A stretch of DNA of 64,000 nt, taken from positions 1-64,000 of the forward strand of contig NZ_FQZB01000003.1 in the NCBI RefSeq assembly GCF_900141845.1. The letters run 5' to 3'. Positions 17,534-27,155 of the stretch are shown in pieces (the first letter of the stretch is position 1; each line of letters begins with the position of its first letter). The translations under genes were made by a program, and so were the position numbers. The notes below the pieces were generated by a model. The model had not been told where the DNA came from. It searched no databases and worked only from the letters and a program-made list of their open reading frames with translations. Source of the DNA: Clostridium cavendishii DSM 21758 (GTDB lineage: Bacteria > Bacillota > Clostridia > Clostridiales > Clostridiaceae).

Positions 17534-18175
17534 TCACTCCAAGAAATCTTCTATATTTGTAACATTCTTTACTGCCTTATTTATACACTCGTAAGTGTAA
17601 CCCTTAGATGCTAAAAATCTATATAATTTTTGTGATATTTTGAATTTATCATCTTCTCTTTTTATTAGTACATTATATTTTTTTTGCGCTAAATTTGTGG
17701 CCACTTCTAATTCATCATCTACATCTATATTATCAATTCTGGCCTTAATAACCTCTTCACATACACCTTTTCTCATTAAAGAAAATTTAATTTTGTTACG
17801 TCCCTGAGCCTTAATTTTATCTTTAACAAACATGTCTGTGTATTTATTATCGTCTAAAAGATTGTATTCTTTTAAAAATTCTAAGGTTCTTTTGATTATT
17901 TTTTCTTCAAACCCCTTATCTTTTAATTTATCTATTATCTCTTTTTCTGTTTTATATGCTTTTTCTAAAGAACGTAATGCTGAATTTTTACACTTTATAA
18001 AATCTTCTTCCTCTATAATTTCCTTAAGTTCTTCTTCAACTACACTCTTTCCTTTTCTTATATCGTACCTATATACAAGTTCTGCATCACAAGCAAAAGA
18101 AAATTCTTGATTTATAAATACATTCACTCTTCCTTGATTTCTTTTTTGAACTTCTACACTAGTTATCTTCTTCAT
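17534..18175 (-). CDS. recX: Regulatory protein RecX
   Basis: 213 residues, with the RecX three-helix tandem repeats: 'NSALRSLEKAYKTEKEIIDK', 'LLDDNKYTDMFVKDKIK' and a C-terminal 'YRFLASKGYTYECINKAVK'. RecX binds RecA filaments and limits recombinase activity. The ATG at 18175 (MKKITSVEV) has GAGGAA about 5 nt upstream and is preferred to a TTG at 18178. The gene overlaps the end of the M16 peptidase gene by 17 bp, which suggests translational coupling. recA is not in the window. Confidence 0.88.
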   Translation of the reverse strand: MKKITSVEVQKRNQGRVNVFINQEFSFACDAELVYRYDIRKGKSVVEEELKEIIEEEDFIKCKNSALRSLEKAYKTEKEIIDKLKDKGFEEKIIKRTLEFLKEYNLLDDNKYTDMFVKDKIKAQGRNKIKFSLMRKGVCEEVIKARIDNIDVDDELEVATNLAQKKYNVLIKREDDKFKISQKLYRFLASKGYTYECINKAVKNVTNIEDFLE

Positions 18176-19430
18176 CAAATTCCTCTTCCTTACTAGGCCT
18201 TAAAATGTGTATTGTCGGATTGTTTAAAAGTTTTCTTGCAACAGCATAAATATCCTTTGAATTTAGATTATCTAATTTTTTCATATCATCTATAAATTCA
18301 TATACTTCTTCACCTGCAAGAGCTTGATGCATTACATAATTGCACAGATCACTTCCATCTTCAAGGGTAGATACTACTGCTGTTTTGTGAACCTTCTTCA
18401 TAAGAGATAAAGTACTCTCATCAAATACTATCTTTTCATTTTTTATATCCTCGATGCACTTATTTATAACCTTTATAGTCTCATCTATTGATTCTTCACT
18501 TACAGCTGTAAAAATATTCAAAGTATCAATATTTTTTGTTAAATCTAAATGTGTATAAACATCATAAGCAAGTCCTCTTTTTTCTCTAAGTTCTCTAAAA
18601 AGTATAGAATTTGCACTTTCACCAAGCTTATGATTTAAAATCTTAAGAGGAAGTTCATCGTCTCTCTCTAAATCACAAAGTGAAAACAAATAAGTAATTG
18701 TACTTTGCTCCATATCTCTCTTAAAACTTTGAGCCACTACTTTATTATTTTTTTCTTTTAAAGCTAAAGGCTTCATTTCAGCTTTACCTTTAAAATCTCC
18801 AAAATATTTTTTTATAATATCTAATGCAACGCTATGTTCCATTGATGTTAAAAGAGAAACAACTATATTATCGGGCTTATAATACTTATTATAAAATTTA
18901 ATTAAATCTTTTCTTTTTAAAGATTGTATATTTTCTTCTGTTCCTATTATTTCATTCTTTAAGGGACTTTTTGTAAATGCAACCTCACTAGTCTTTTTAA
19001 AACTCAAATCTTCAATGTCATCCTTGCTAGTTCTTATCTCAGCAAGTACAACCCCTATTTCACGTTCTAGTTCATGCTTATTAAAGCTCGGAGATATTAT
19101 CATATCAGACAAAAGTTCTACTGCATTGATTATCTCTTCTTCTAAACAAGTTATACTATATACTGTTGCACTATAATCTGTATAAGCATTATATTCACCA
19201 CCTAATGCTTCTAATTCTAAATTAAGTGTCTCATTATCCCTAGTCTTTGTTCCTTTAAATAACATATGCTCAATAAAATGAGATAATCCCTTTTCTTCTT
19301 CATTTTCATATAAGGCGCCTATATTGACACCTATATCTATAGATGAAAGTTGTGTATCTTTCTTTATTGTTATTACCTTTAGCCCATTAGGTAATATAAC
19401 TGTATTTTCATCGAAATTCCATTTATTCAT
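18159..19430 (-). CDS. M16-family zinc metallopeptidase (insulinase/processing peptidase-like)
   Basis: 423 residues, one full M16B-type subunit. The inverted zinc motif HxxEH is seen in 'SHFIEHMLFKGT' near residue 50, with the distal Glu region 'REIGVVLAEIRTSKDD'. The second half carries the R/Y pair region 'FRELREKRGLAYDVYTH' typical of catalytic M16 subunits. There is no signal peptide, so it is probably cytosolic, degrading peptides or processing small precursors. It is the first gene of the unit with recX and the transglutaminase, and a promoter lies just upstream. Confidence 0.9.
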   Translation of the reverse strand: MNKWNFDENTVILPNGLKVITIKKDTQLSSIDIGVNIGALYENEEEKGLSHFIEHMLFKGTKTRDNETLNLELEALGGEYNAYTDYSATVYSITCLEEEIINAVELLSDMIISPSFNKHELEREIGVVLAEIRTSKDDIEDLSFKKTSEVAFTKSPLKNEIIGTEENIQSLKRKDLIKFYNKYYKPDNIVVSLLTSMEHSVALDIIKKYFGDFKGKAEMKPLALKEKNNKVVAQSFKRDMEQSTITYLFSLCDLERDDELPLKILNHKLGESANSILFRELREKRGLAYDVYTHLDLTKNIDTLNIFTAVSEESIDETIKVINKCIEDIKNEKIVFDESTLSLMKKVHKTAVVSTLEDGSDLCNYVMHQALAGEEVYEFIDDMKKLDNLNSKDIYAVARKLLNNPTIHILRPSKEEEFDEEDN

Positions 19431-19469
19431 TAAATGCGCTCCTTAAATTAATTAAATCTATCTTATCAT

Positions 19470-19497
19470 TTTATAATATTATTATGTATAATTGCAA
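19470..19497 (-). promoter_or_regulatory. Promoter for M16 peptidase-recX-transglutaminase unit
   Basis: Minus strand TTGCAA, a 16-nt spacer and TATAAA, about 40 nt before the start codon. It is divergent from the two-component promoter at 19516-19544. Confidence 0.45.
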
Positions 19498-19515
19498 TAG
19501 ACTATATTTTTATCT

Positions 19516-19544
19516 TTGATAATAACCATTATTTTCGTTATAAT
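19516..19544 (+). promoter_or_regulatory. Promoter for two-component system
   Basis: TTGATA, a 17-nt spacer and TATAAT. The response-regulator ribosome binding site AAAGGTGG follows about 17 nt downstream of the -10 box. Confidence 0.6.
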
Positions 19545-19576
19545 ATATTTATCAATCAAAAAAGGTGGGATAGCAA

Positions 19577-20257
19577 TTGAAAAAAACAATTTTAATTGTT
19601 GAAGATGAAATTAGAATAAGATTTTTACTTAGAGATTATTTTCATAAAGAAAATTTTAATATACTAGAAGCCTCTGACGGTTTGGAAGCCTTGGAGATTT
19701 TCGCAAACAACTCTATCGATATAATAGTTCTCGATATAATGATGCCTGAACTTGATGGCTTTACTGTGTGTAAAACTATAAGAGAAACCTCTTCTATTCC
19801 AATAATATTACTTACAGCTAAAAGTGAAGAAGAAGATAAGCTTTTAGGTTATGATTTAGGTGCTGATGATTACATGACTAAACCTTTTAGTCCTAAAGTA
19901 TTAGTGGCTAAAGTTAAAGCTTTACTAAAGAGAACAAGTTCAAATAAAGATTCTAGTATACTAAGCTTTAACGGATTAACTATAAATAAACTCTCTCATG
20001 AAGTTCTTGTAGATAATACTGTTATAAATTTATCACCTAAAGAATTTGACCTTTTACTATATTTATCTTACAACCATGGCATAGCTTTAAGTAGGGATAA
20101 AATATTAGATAATGTGTGGGGTATAGATTATTATGGTGATATAAGAACTGTAGATACTAATATAAAAAGACTTAGAGAAAAACTTTTATCAAAAGCTGAT
20201 TATATAACTACAGTTAGAGGTAGTGGTTATAAATTCGAGGTTAAAAATGAAAAATAA
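19577..20257 (+). CDS. OmpR/PhoB-family response regulator
   Basis: 226 residues. The receiver domain has the acidic pair in 'VEDEIRIR', the phospho-acceptor Asp in 'VLDIMMPELDGF', Thr in 'LLTAKSEEED' and Lys in 'MTKPFSP'. The winged-helix DNA-binding domain contains 'LSPKEFDLLLYL', 'DNVWGIDYYGDIRTVD' and 'TVRGSGYKFE'. Translation starts at TTG (MKKTILIVED) about 9 nt after AAAGGTGG, and no in-frame ATG matches the family start. It overlaps the sensor kinase gene by 11 bp. The signal and targets are unknown. Confidence 0.92.
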   Translation: MKKTILIVEDEIRIRFLLRDYFHKENFNILEASDGLEALEIFANNSIDIIVLDIMMPELDGFTVCKTIRETSSIPIILLTAKSEEEDKLLGYDLGADDYMTKPFSPKVLVAKVKALLKRTSSNKDSSILSFNGLTINKLSHEVLVDNTVINLSPKEFDLLLYLSYNHGIALSRDKILDNVWGIDYYGDIRTVDTNIKRLREKLLSKADYITTVRGSGYKFEVKNEK

Positions 20258-21782
20258 TGCTAAAAATTTTATATCAAATTGTTTTAATATAAAAAATAGT
20301 GTATCAAAAAGAATATTTTTTATAACTTTTTTATTAATAATTCTTCTTATGACTTTTGCCATGATATTTCTACAATACTTTTTCCCAAGCTTTTATCAAG
20401 CTAGAAAGACTACGACACTTGAAAAGGCTATTTTAAAATTTAAAACTTCATATTCTATGAATATAGAAAATAATACAACATTATTTAATTCATTAGAAAA
20501 TTTTGAGATTAAAAATAATGCTAAAATAGCTATATATTCAAAATCAGGTAATGTAAAATATATATCTGGTCAAGATTCTGAAAATTCAACAAATATGAAC
20601 CTTCTAAATGAAATTTTCAAAAGCCTTTATAATGATAAAGAATATACAAATGCTCTATTAAATTCAAATAAAATGCTTACAAAGACCTTTGATAATCCTA
20701 AGCTTTCAACTAAACATATAGTCTGTATGACTCCATTTTCATTAAACACTGAAAATGATTCTATAATTATCTCTATTTCATCCTTTAACAATATAGAGGA
20801 AGCTTCTGAAGTTATTGAGGAATTTTATAAATACATTTTTATAGGTATAATAATTTTAGGTTTTATACTGTCACTTATATATTCAAATTTAATTTCAAAA
20901 CCATTAACTAAAATAAATAAAACAGCTAAAAAGATGAGTGCTATGAATTTTAGTGAAAAATGTACTTTAAAAAGAACTGATGAAATAGGTAACCTTGCAA
21001 CTACACTAAACTTTCTTTCTGAAAACTTATCTAATGCTCTACTTGAACTTAAGGAAAAAAACAGAAAATTAGAACTTGATATAGAAAAGGAAAGACAACT
21101 TGATATGCTTAGAAAGGACTTTATAGCTGGTGTATCTCATGAACTCAAAACACCAATAGGTATAATAGAAGGCTATGCTGAAGGACTCAAAGATAATATA
21201 GCTGAGGGTGAAGCTCGTGATATGTATTTAGATGTTATTATAGACGAAGCTCATAAAATGAATAGTTTAGTTATGGATATGCTTGAGCTTTCAAGGCTTG
21301 AAGCTGGTAAAGCTAATCTTAACCTTCAAAGCTTTGATTTGAAAAAACTGTTTGAAAAAGTTCTATTTAAAAATCAAGTTGAAATAAATAATAATAATCT
21401 AGAAGTAATCTCTAATTATTGTGATGATAATTATTATGTTGTGGGTGATGAATTTAAAATAGAACAAGTATTAACAAACTTCCTTAGTAATGCTATAAAA
21501 TATACAGAAAAAAATGAAAAAATAATAATTGATTTTAGTGCTCATAACGATAGCCTGTTTTTTTCTATAGAAAATACTGGTGCTAATATTCCAGAAAAAG
21601 AAATAACAAACATTTGGAATCAATTTTATAAATTAGATAAGGCTAGAAATAGGTCTAGCCGAAGTACAGGACTTGGTCTTTCTATAGTTAAAAATTTGTT
21701 AACTCTTCACAATAGTCAATTTGGTGTAATGAATACAGAAAAAGGCGTTCGCTTTTACTTTTCTTTAAAAAAAGCTAAATAA
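20247..21782 (+). CDS. Membrane sensor histidine kinase
   Basis: About 511 residues from the ATG at 20247, which has CGAGG 6 nt upstream. Two transmembrane segments (about 20-45 and 193-215) flank an extracellular sensor domain of about 150 residues. A HAMP region (SNLISKPLTKINKTAKKMS) is followed by the H-box 'GVSHELKTPIGIIEG' with the phospho-accepting His, the N-box 'LTNFLSNAIKYTE' and the G-box 'STGLGLSIVKNL'. It is the cognate kinase of the overlapping response regulator. The sensor domain gives no clue to the ligand. Confidence 0.92.
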   Translation: MKNNAKNFISNCFNIKNSVSKRIFFITFLLIILLMTFAMIFLQYFFPSFYQARKTTTLEKAILKFKTSYSMNIENNTTLFNSLENFEIKNNAKIAIYSKSGNVKYISGQDSENSTNMNLLNEIFKSLYNDKEYTNALLNSNKMLTKTFDNPKLSTKHIVCMTPFSLNTENDSIIISISSFNNIEEASEVIEEFYKYIFIGIIILGFILSLIYSNLISKPLTKINKTAKKMSAMNFSEKCTLKRTDEIGNLATTLNFLSENLSNALLELKEKNRKLELDIEKERQLDMLRKDFIAGVSHELKTPIGIIEGYAEGLKDNIAEGEARDMYLDVIIDEAHKMNSLVMDMLELSRLEAGKANLNLQSFDLKKLFEKVLFKNQVEINNNNLEVISNYCDDNYYVVGDEFKIEQVLTNFLSNAIKYTEKNEKIIIDFSAHNDSLFFSIENTGANIPEKEITNIWNQFYKLDKARNRSSRSTGLGLSIVKNLLTLHNSQFGVMNTEKGVRFYFSLKKAK

Positions 21783-21847
21783 AATGGCTAATGTTATTTT
21801 ACTGACCCTGTCTACTTACAAGGTCAGTTTATAACACTAGCCATTTT
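21781..21847. terminator. Long bidirectional terminator between histidine kinase and SDR genes
   Basis: AAAATGGCTA...TTACTGACC pairs with GGTCAGT...TAGCCATTTT in an extended imperfect stem that spans the whole gap between the convergent stops. Confidence 0.8.
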
Positions 21848-22597
21848 CTATAACATTCCACCATCTATAGTTAAAACTTGCCCCGTTACATAAGAAGCTT
21901 CATCAGAAGCTAAAAATGATACTACATTAGCTATTTCTTCAACCTCTCCAAACCTACCCATAGGTATTTCCTCAGTAAGAACATCTTTCTCATCGTCGGA
22001 TAAAAAATTATTCATTTCAGTATTTATAACACCAGGCGCCACAGCATTTACCCTTATATTAGATGGAGCCAATTCCTTTGCTAACGCTTTAGTAAAGGTA
22101 TTTATTCCTCCTTTAGTTAAAGAATATAAAACCTCATATGAAGCACCTACATTTCCCCATATAGATGAAACATTAACTATACCAGCGCCTCTTGAAGCTA
22201 GCAAATGTTTTATAGCGCAATGTGTCACATTAACAGTTCCCATTAAATTGACCTGTATAATATTCTCTATTTGATTTACATCCTGATCCATAAAAAGCCC
22301 AAGACTTGATATTCCAGCATTATTTACCACTACATCAAGCTTTCCAAAATGATTTACAGCCTCTTCCACTAAATATTTTGCTTCTTCATATTTAGAAACA
22401 TCTGCCTTAACACTTATTGCATATCCACCATTTTCCTTAATTTCTTCTATTATTCTATTGGCACCATCTTCATCTTTACTATAATTTATAATTATACTTG
22501 CTCCCAAAATACTAAGCTTACGAGCTATTGCCTCACCAATTCCTCTTGAAGATCCAGTAACTAAAGCTACCTTTCCACTTAAATTGTACATATACAT
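21848..22597 (-). CDS. Short-chain dehydrogenase/reductase, FabG-like
   Basis: 249 residues, a classical SDR. The NAD(P)-binding motif is TGSSRGIG, followed by NNAG near residue 93, catalytic Ser in 'NVSSIWG' and the YxxxK pair in 'YSLTKGGINTF', with 'VNAVAPGVINTEM' and the C-terminal 'ASYVTGQVLTIDGG'. The closest type is 3-oxoacyl-ACP reductase, but no fatty-acid genes are nearby, so the substrate is open. It is the last of three minus-strand genes, 15 bp after the M19 dipeptidase gene. It could start at either of two nearby Met codons. Confidence 0.85.
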   Translation of the reverse strand: MYMYNLSGKVALVTGSSRGIGEAIARKLSILGASIIINYSKDEDGANRIIEEIKENGGYAISVKADVSKYEEAKYLVEEAVNHFGKLDVVVNNAGISSLGLFMDQDVNQIENIIQVNLMGTVNVTHCAIKHLLASRGAGIVNVSSIWGNVGASYEVLYSLTKGGINTFTKALAKELAPSNIRVNAVAPGVINTEMNNFLSDDEKDVLTEEIPMGRFGEVEEIANVVSFLASDEASYVTGQVLTIDGGML

Positions 22598-22612
22598 TCT
22601 ACCTACTTTCTT

Positions 22613-23551
22613 CTACTTAAGTACATCCTTAATTATTCTTTCACTATTCTTATAAAATATTTTATCAATTTCAGCTTCTGTAAAACCATTTTTTAGTAAT
22701 GCATGTGCTAAACTGCTCATCTCACTAATATCCTTTATTTCAACTTCATTATCTATACCATCAAAATCTGAACCTAATGCTATACAATCTATACCACCAA
22801 TATTTTTTATATGTTTTATATGCTCTACCATATCAGAAATCATAGCTACCTTTGAATTTCCCAAAAAGTAAGCACAGAAATTGATTCCAGTAACTCCACC
22901 CTTATTACTTAATATTCTTATCATATCATCAGTTAAATTTCTAGAGTGATTACAAAGATTCCTAGCATTTGAATGTGATGCTACAAATGGATACTTTGAA
23001 TATTTAGCTACATCTAAAAATCCTCCATCTGAAAGATGTGAAACATCTATAATCATACCTAAGCTATTCATTTCTTCTATAACTTCTATTCCAAAATTCT
23101 TAAGTCCTTTATCCCTAAATTTTTCACTACAATTAGGATACCCTATTTTGTTTTCAAAATTCCAGGTTAACGTCATAAGTGATACTCCTCTATCTTTAAA
23201 GTATCTTAGATTTTTTAAATCTCCCTCAATAGCTTCCCCCTCTTCAATTGTTAAAAATGCTCCTATTTTACCACTATTCTTAACCTTATTATATTCTTCT
23301 ATATTTGTGCAAATCTCTATTTTATCATTATTTTCATTTATCTGCTCTTCTAAATTATTTAACATATCTATACATTTCTTATTATAGCTTTCACCATTAT
23401 TAACTTCTATAAACAAAGCAAAAAACTGAGCTAACGCTCCTGCTTTTTTAAGCTTTTTTATATCAACCTTTAAATCACTATCTAAAATATTCTTATCTTT
23501 CTTTTCTAACAATATAGATGCTGTATCACAATGAAAATCTATAAATTGCAT
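22613..23551 (-). CDS. Membrane dipeptidase-like zinc hydrolase (peptidase M19)
   Basis: 312 residues. The M19/renal dipeptidase fold is shown by the HxD zinc ligands in 'FIDFHCDTAS', the bridging Glu in 'FLTIEEGEAIEG', 'IDVSHLSDGGFLDV', 'FVASHSNARNLCNHSRNL' and a C-terminal 'ALGSDFDGID'. It cleaves dipeptides, possibly including D-amino-acid-containing ones. No signal peptide is visible, so it is probably cytosolic. It lies between a secreted unknown protein and an SDR in a tight three-gene unit. Confidence 0.9.
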   Translation of the reverse strand: MQFIDFHCDTASILLEKKDKNILDSDLKVDIKKLKKAGALAQFFALFIEVNNGESYNKKCIDMLNNLEEQINENNDKIEICTNIEEYNKVKNSGKIGAFLTIEEGEAIEGDLKNLRYFKDRGVSLMTLTWNFENKIGYPNCSEKFRDKGLKNFGIEVIEEMNSLGMIIDVSHLSDGGFLDVAKYSKYPFVASHSNARNLCNHSRNLTDDMIRILSNKGGVTGINFCAYFLGNSKVAMISDMVEHIKHIKNIGGIDCIALGSDFDGIDNEVEIKDISEMSSLAHALLKNGFTEAEIDKIFYKNSERIIKDVLK

Positions 23552-23564
23552 TTAAATCGCTCCC

Positions 23565-24686
23565 TTATAACCCTATATATTTTGAGACATCTATTACATT
23601 ATTATGCATTTCATCATAAACTTTAGGTAATATTTTGTCTCCTTCTATTTCATAATAAAGTATATATCTATTATAGTTCTTTGTACAATCTATTTTGGAT
23701 AATATTTTCTTTCTACTAAAAAATGTTTCAACAGATTTCTTTTCCTCATCATAGCACTTTATGTTTCCTAAACCAAACTTATCAAATTCAGTGTAATAAA
23801 TTCGCGCCATTTTATTTCCATTATCATTTATGTCAAATAACCCTATAGCTCTTGGCGAGTTTCCTAAACTATCAGGATTACTTTTGACCTTAGTTAATGT
23901 AATTGGTGAATCTATAAATGAAAACAACTCATAAACTTCACCATCTTTTTTAATTCCAACAATACCATCTTTATATTTCATAATATCAGCAGTTACAACG
24001 TTATTAACAATTCCGTCTTGCAGCATTCCATTATAATCGCAAGCTCTTAATACTGAACCATCCTTGTCCTTTTTAACAAAGAAAAATTTATTAAATCCTG
24101 AAGCTACTAAAGCTTCTGGCTTATAATACAGTTTTTTATCATTAGAAATATTTTTATTAAACATATCAAATCCAGTATATTCTGAATTTAAATATATATA
24201 TCTATTATCACTTTTTTTTACATAAACCAAATTTTGACCTAGCACATAATCATCTATGTCATTAACTTTTACATTATAAGATTTTTGAAAATTAAAATCT
24301 ATGTTTTCATTATTACCATAAATTTGAACAACTTGAGTATAATTGTTACTTGGAATCACAGTATTATTTTCATAACAATTCACATTACTTTTTACTTTAA
24401 AACTCTCCTCATTATTCACCGTTATTTGTTTTGTCTTAACACTTAAATCTAAAAGATTCACTAAGGAAAAATAATACCTTTTCTTGTCATAACTTAAAAC
24501 TTTTATATAAGGTACCTCACCTATATTATAAAATTCTATATTTTTTATAGTTCCTAAACTTTTACTTTGCAAAATTATATCTTCTTGTTTTTGAAATGTA
24601 GAACTTTCTATACTCTCACTTTTATATGAAAAAAAGAAACCTATTAAAGCTACCAATAATAGCACAATCATAAAATTTTTTTTCAC
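23565..24686 (-). CDS. Secreted or membrane-anchored protein of unknown function
   Basis: 373 residues. The N-terminal signal peptide or anchor 'MKKNFMIVLLLVALIGFFF' is followed by a long beta-rich region with repeated 'YI...Y' strands and Asp/Asn loops. A beta-propeller-like architecture is possible, but I recognise no family. There is no lipobox Cys. Translation starts at GTG with AAGAGGTG 5 nt upstream. It is the first of three minus-strand genes with the M19 dipeptidase and the SDR. Confidence 0.65.
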   Translation of the reverse strand: MKKNFMIVLLLVALIGFFFSYKSESIESSTFQKQEDIILQSKSLGTIKNIEFYNIGEVPYIKVLSYDKKRYYFSLVNLLDLSVKTKQITVNNEESFKVKSNVNCYENNTVIPSNNYTQVVQIYGNNENIDFNFQKSYNVKVNDIDDYVLGQNLVYVKKSDNRYIYLNSEYTGFDMFNKNISNDKKLYYKPEALVASGFNKFFFVKKDKDGSVLRACDYNGMLQDGIVNNVVTADIMKYKDGIVGIKKDGEVYELFSFIDSPITLTKVKSNPDSLGNSPRAIGLFDINDNGNKMARIYYTEFDKFGLGNIKCYDEEKKSVETFFSRKKILSKIDCTKNYNRYILYYEIEGDKILPKVYDEMHNNVIDVSKYIGL

Positions 24687-24706
24687 AACAACACCTCTTA
24701 CTTATA

Positions 24707-24736
24707 TTGAAGTTTTTTACTTAATATGTATATAAT
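24707..24736 (+). promoter_or_regulatory. Promoter for membrane protein gene 24773-25561
   Basis: TTGAAG, an 18-nt spacer and TATAAT, with an AAAGGAGC ribosome binding site about 25 nt downstream. Confidence 0.5.
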
Positions 24737-24772
24737 AATATCATATTTTACAATTTATAAAAGGAGCTTTTT

Positions 24773-25561
24773 ATGATTAGAAAAAATTTTACCGAAGCCT
24801 GTAGTTCTATAAAATATATTTATCCCTTTGCTTTAATACCACTTTTAATTGACTTATTTTATTTTCTTATATACAAGCTTTATTTTAAATTTGACTTTAT
24901 TCCTAGCAATCTTAATTTAAACTTTAAAATTACTACTTTTACTATACCACCCTCAATAAATGATTTTATTGATTTTTTCCCAAATTTAAATATAATACTT
25001 GAGAATATAAAGTTTTATCCAAATAAAACTATTATATTTGAAATACTACTAATTTATATAATTCAAAGCTTCTTAATCTCTGGATATTTGAGTTCTTTAT
25101 ATCATGCATATTCTTATAAGACGATTTTTACTTACTTTTTTAAATATGGTTTTAAAAATTGGCATCTATTTTTTATATACTCTTTGCCTCAGATAATTAT
25201 ATCTTTACTTATACTTAATAATAGTCAGTTTTTAAACGTTGCTTTGGTATTATCAGGTTTATTCTATGTAATATTTTCATTATCCACATATTCATTTGTG
25301 GTTGATGATTTAACCTTTTTCGAAGGTCTAAGAAAAGCTTGTTATACTTTATTTTCAAATATAAAGACATTTTTAAAATTAGCTATATTCTTAGCATTAA
25401 TTCTTATAATACCAAACTTTTTATTACTAGCTTTATTACAACATAATGATACCTTTAATATTACTTTTTCTCTTATTCTATCTTCACTTATCCTTGTAAT
25501 AATTAACCTTACAATACTTAAAACTTATATTTCAGTAAATAGCAAAAGCCTAGAAGAATAA
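24773..25561 (+). CDS. Polytopic membrane protein of unknown function
   Basis: 262 residues with five to six hydrophobic segments: about 17-35, 98-118, 135-150, 155-180, 200-222 and 230-250. The first extracytoplasmic loop is long (about 36-95). It is Phe/Ile/Leu rich and has no catalytic motif. The topology resembles DUF4013-like or YesL-like membrane proteins, but I cannot assign it. It is a single gene, convergent with glyA across a shared terminator. Confidence 0.65.
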   Translation: MIRKNFTEACSSIKYIYPFALIPLLIDLFYFLIYKLYFKFDFIPSNLNLNFKITTFTIPPSINDFIDFFPNLNIILENIKFYPNKTIIFEILLIYIIQSFLISGYLSSLYHAYSYKTIFTYFFKYGFKNWHLFFIYSLPQIIISLLILNNSQFLNVALVLSGLFYVIFSLSTYSFVVDDLTFFEGLRKACYTLFSNIKTFLKLAIFLALILIIPNFLLLALLQHNDTFNITFSLILSSLILVIINLTILKTYISVNSKSLEE

Positions 25562-25575
25562 TCTTCTAGACTTTT
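25544..25575. terminator. Bidirectional terminator overlapping a stop codon, facing glyA
   Basis: AAAAG-C-CTAGAAGA pairs with TCTTCTAG-A-CTTTT around a 4-nt loop. The loop contains the TAA of the upstream gene, and the T-run CTTTTTT follows. Confidence 0.75.
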
Positions 25576-25579
25576 TTAT

Positions 25580-26815
25580 TTACTTATATAATGGGTATTT
25601 ATCACATAAAGCTTTAATTCTAGCTTTAGCTTCTTCTAAGTTTCCATCCTTATTTTCTATAGCTAAATTTATTACATTAGCTATTTCAACCATATCTTCT
25701 TCTTTAAAGCCTCTAGTAGTAACTGCTGGTGTACCTACTCTTATACCACTTGTTACAAAAGGACTTCTTGTTTCGTTTGGAACTGTATTTTTATTAACAG
25801 TTATTCCTACACTGTCTAATAATATTTCAGCGTCTTTTCCTGTAATATTCTTATTATTTAAATCTACTAAAATAAGATGATTATCTGTTCCGTTAGAAAC
25901 TAATTTAAATCCATGCTTAACTAAAGCTTCTCCTAATGATTTTGCATTTTTAACTACCTGTTCCATATAAACTTTAAATGAAGGTTCTAAAGCTTCCTTA
26001 AAACATACTGCCTTAGCAGCTATAATATGCATCAACGGACCACCTTGCATTCCTGGGAATATATTTTTATCTAAATCCTTAGCAAACTTTTCTTTGCAAA
26101 GGATAAGACCTCCTCTAGGTCCTCTTAATGTTTTATGTGTAGTTGAAGTTACAAAATCAGCATAAGGTACTGGTGATGGATGAACCCCAGCTGCTACTAG
26201 TCCAGCTATATGGGCCATATCTACCATTAAATATGCTCCTACTTCATCTGCTATTTCTCTAAATTTAGGAAAATCTATAACTCTTGAATAAGCACTAGCT
26301 CCTGCAACTATTAATTTCGGTTTATGTTTTAATGCTAATTCTCTAACATTATCATAATTTATAGTTTCAGTTTCATTATCAACCCCATAAGATACAAAAT
26401 TGAATAATTTCCCTGAAAAATTAACTGGTGAACCATGAGTTAAGTGTCCACCATGGCTTAAATCCATTCCAAGTACTGTATCCCCATTATTTAATATTGT
26501 GAAATACACCGCCATATTTGCTTGTGAACCTGAATGTGGTTGAACATTTGCATGTTCAGCTCCAAAAAGTTCTTTTACTCTGTCTCTAGCTATATCTTCT
26601 ACTTCATCAACCACATGACAACCGCCATAATATCTTTTATGTGGATATCCTTCAGCATATTTATTTGTTAAATATGACCCCATAGCCTCCATAACAGCTT
26701 CGCTTGCAAAATTTTCTGAAGCTATAAGCTCTATTCCATTTTGCTGTCTTTCTAATTCCTTGTTCATAAGGTCAAAAATTGCCCTATCATTTTCCTTTAG
26801 ATTTTTAAAATCCAT
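25580..26815 (-). CDS. glyA: Serine hydroxymethyltransferase
   Basis: 411 residues, full family length. A PLP enzyme that interconverts serine plus tetrahydrofolate with glycine plus 5,10-methylene-THF. Visible signatures are 'ELIASENFASEAVMEAMGS', 'YPHKRYYGG', 'HGGHLTHGSPVNFSG', the PLP-binding Lys motif 'VTSTTHKTLRGPRGG' and 'SGIRVGTPAVTTRGF'. It is monocistronic, with a candidate promoter about 125 nt upstream, giving a leader of roughly 115 nt in which I see no known riboswitch. Confidence 0.97.
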   Translation of the reverse strand: MDFKNLKENDRAIFDLMNKELERQQNGIELIASENFASEAVMEAMGSYLTNKYAEGYPHKRYYGGCHVVDEVEDIARDRVKELFGAEHANVQPHSGSQANMAVYFTILNNGDTVLGMDLSHGGHLTHGSPVNFSGKLFNFVSYGVDNETETINYDNVRELALKHKPKLIVAGASAYSRVIDFPKFREIADEVGAYLMVDMAHIAGLVAAGVHPSPVPYADFVTSTTHKTLRGPRGGLILCKEKFAKDLDKNIFPGMQGGPLMHIIAAKAVCFKEALEPSFKVYMEQVVKNAKSLGEALVKHGFKLVSNGTDNHLILVDLNNKNITGKDAEILLDSVGITVNKNTVPNETRSPFVTSGIRVGTPAVTTRGFKEEDMVEIANVINLAIENKDGNLEEAKARIKALCDKYPLYK

Positions 26816-26937
26816 TATCTCACCCCAATTGTCTATATTTTATTCTCATTATATTATTCTTCATAATAATTTTCAACAAAATATTCCCCTATATATTAAA
26901 AATAAACTCTTCCATATTTTCTCAATATACTTATTAT

Positions 26938-26966
26938 TTTCTATTTCCACTTTATAAACTTGTCAA
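26938..26966 (-). promoter_or_regulatory. Candidate glyA promoter
   Basis: Minus strand consensus -35 TTGACA, a 17-nt spacer and a weaker -10 TAGAAA. Confidence 0.45.
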
Positions 26967-27105
26967 ATCAGAATTTCAATTATAAGATATATTCATTAAA
27001 AAACTCAAAAGAATTACCGGTATTTTGAATTAACTTCATAAAATAAAGCCTTAGTTTATATAATATAAAGAATGTTTAACCTAGAGATATTACTTTCTTT
27101 TATAC

Positions 27106-27116
27106 TATGCTATAAT
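27106..27116 (+). promoter_or_regulatory. Extended -10 promoter for ThrE-like pair
   Basis: TATGC directly precedes TATAAT, an extended -10 element without a good -35. The ribosome binding site of the gene at 27156 lies about 25 nt downstream. Confidence 0.5.
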
Positions 27117-27155
27117 ACTAAATGGTAATTTATTTTTTGCAGGGGAGAATTTCTT

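Larger units (their letters stand above)
26816..27155. other. Intergenic region between glyA and ThrE-like pair
   Basis: 340 bp without a credible gene, strongly A+T rich. It holds two divergent promoter candidates (26938-26966 minus, 27106-27116 plus). No riboswitch, tRNA or clear inverted repeat was seen. Confidence 0.6.

Noticed and set aside
26816..27155. Glycine or other riboswitch upstream of glyA
   Set aside because: The leader is A+T rich with no conserved riboswitch core or terminator/antiterminator pair visible.
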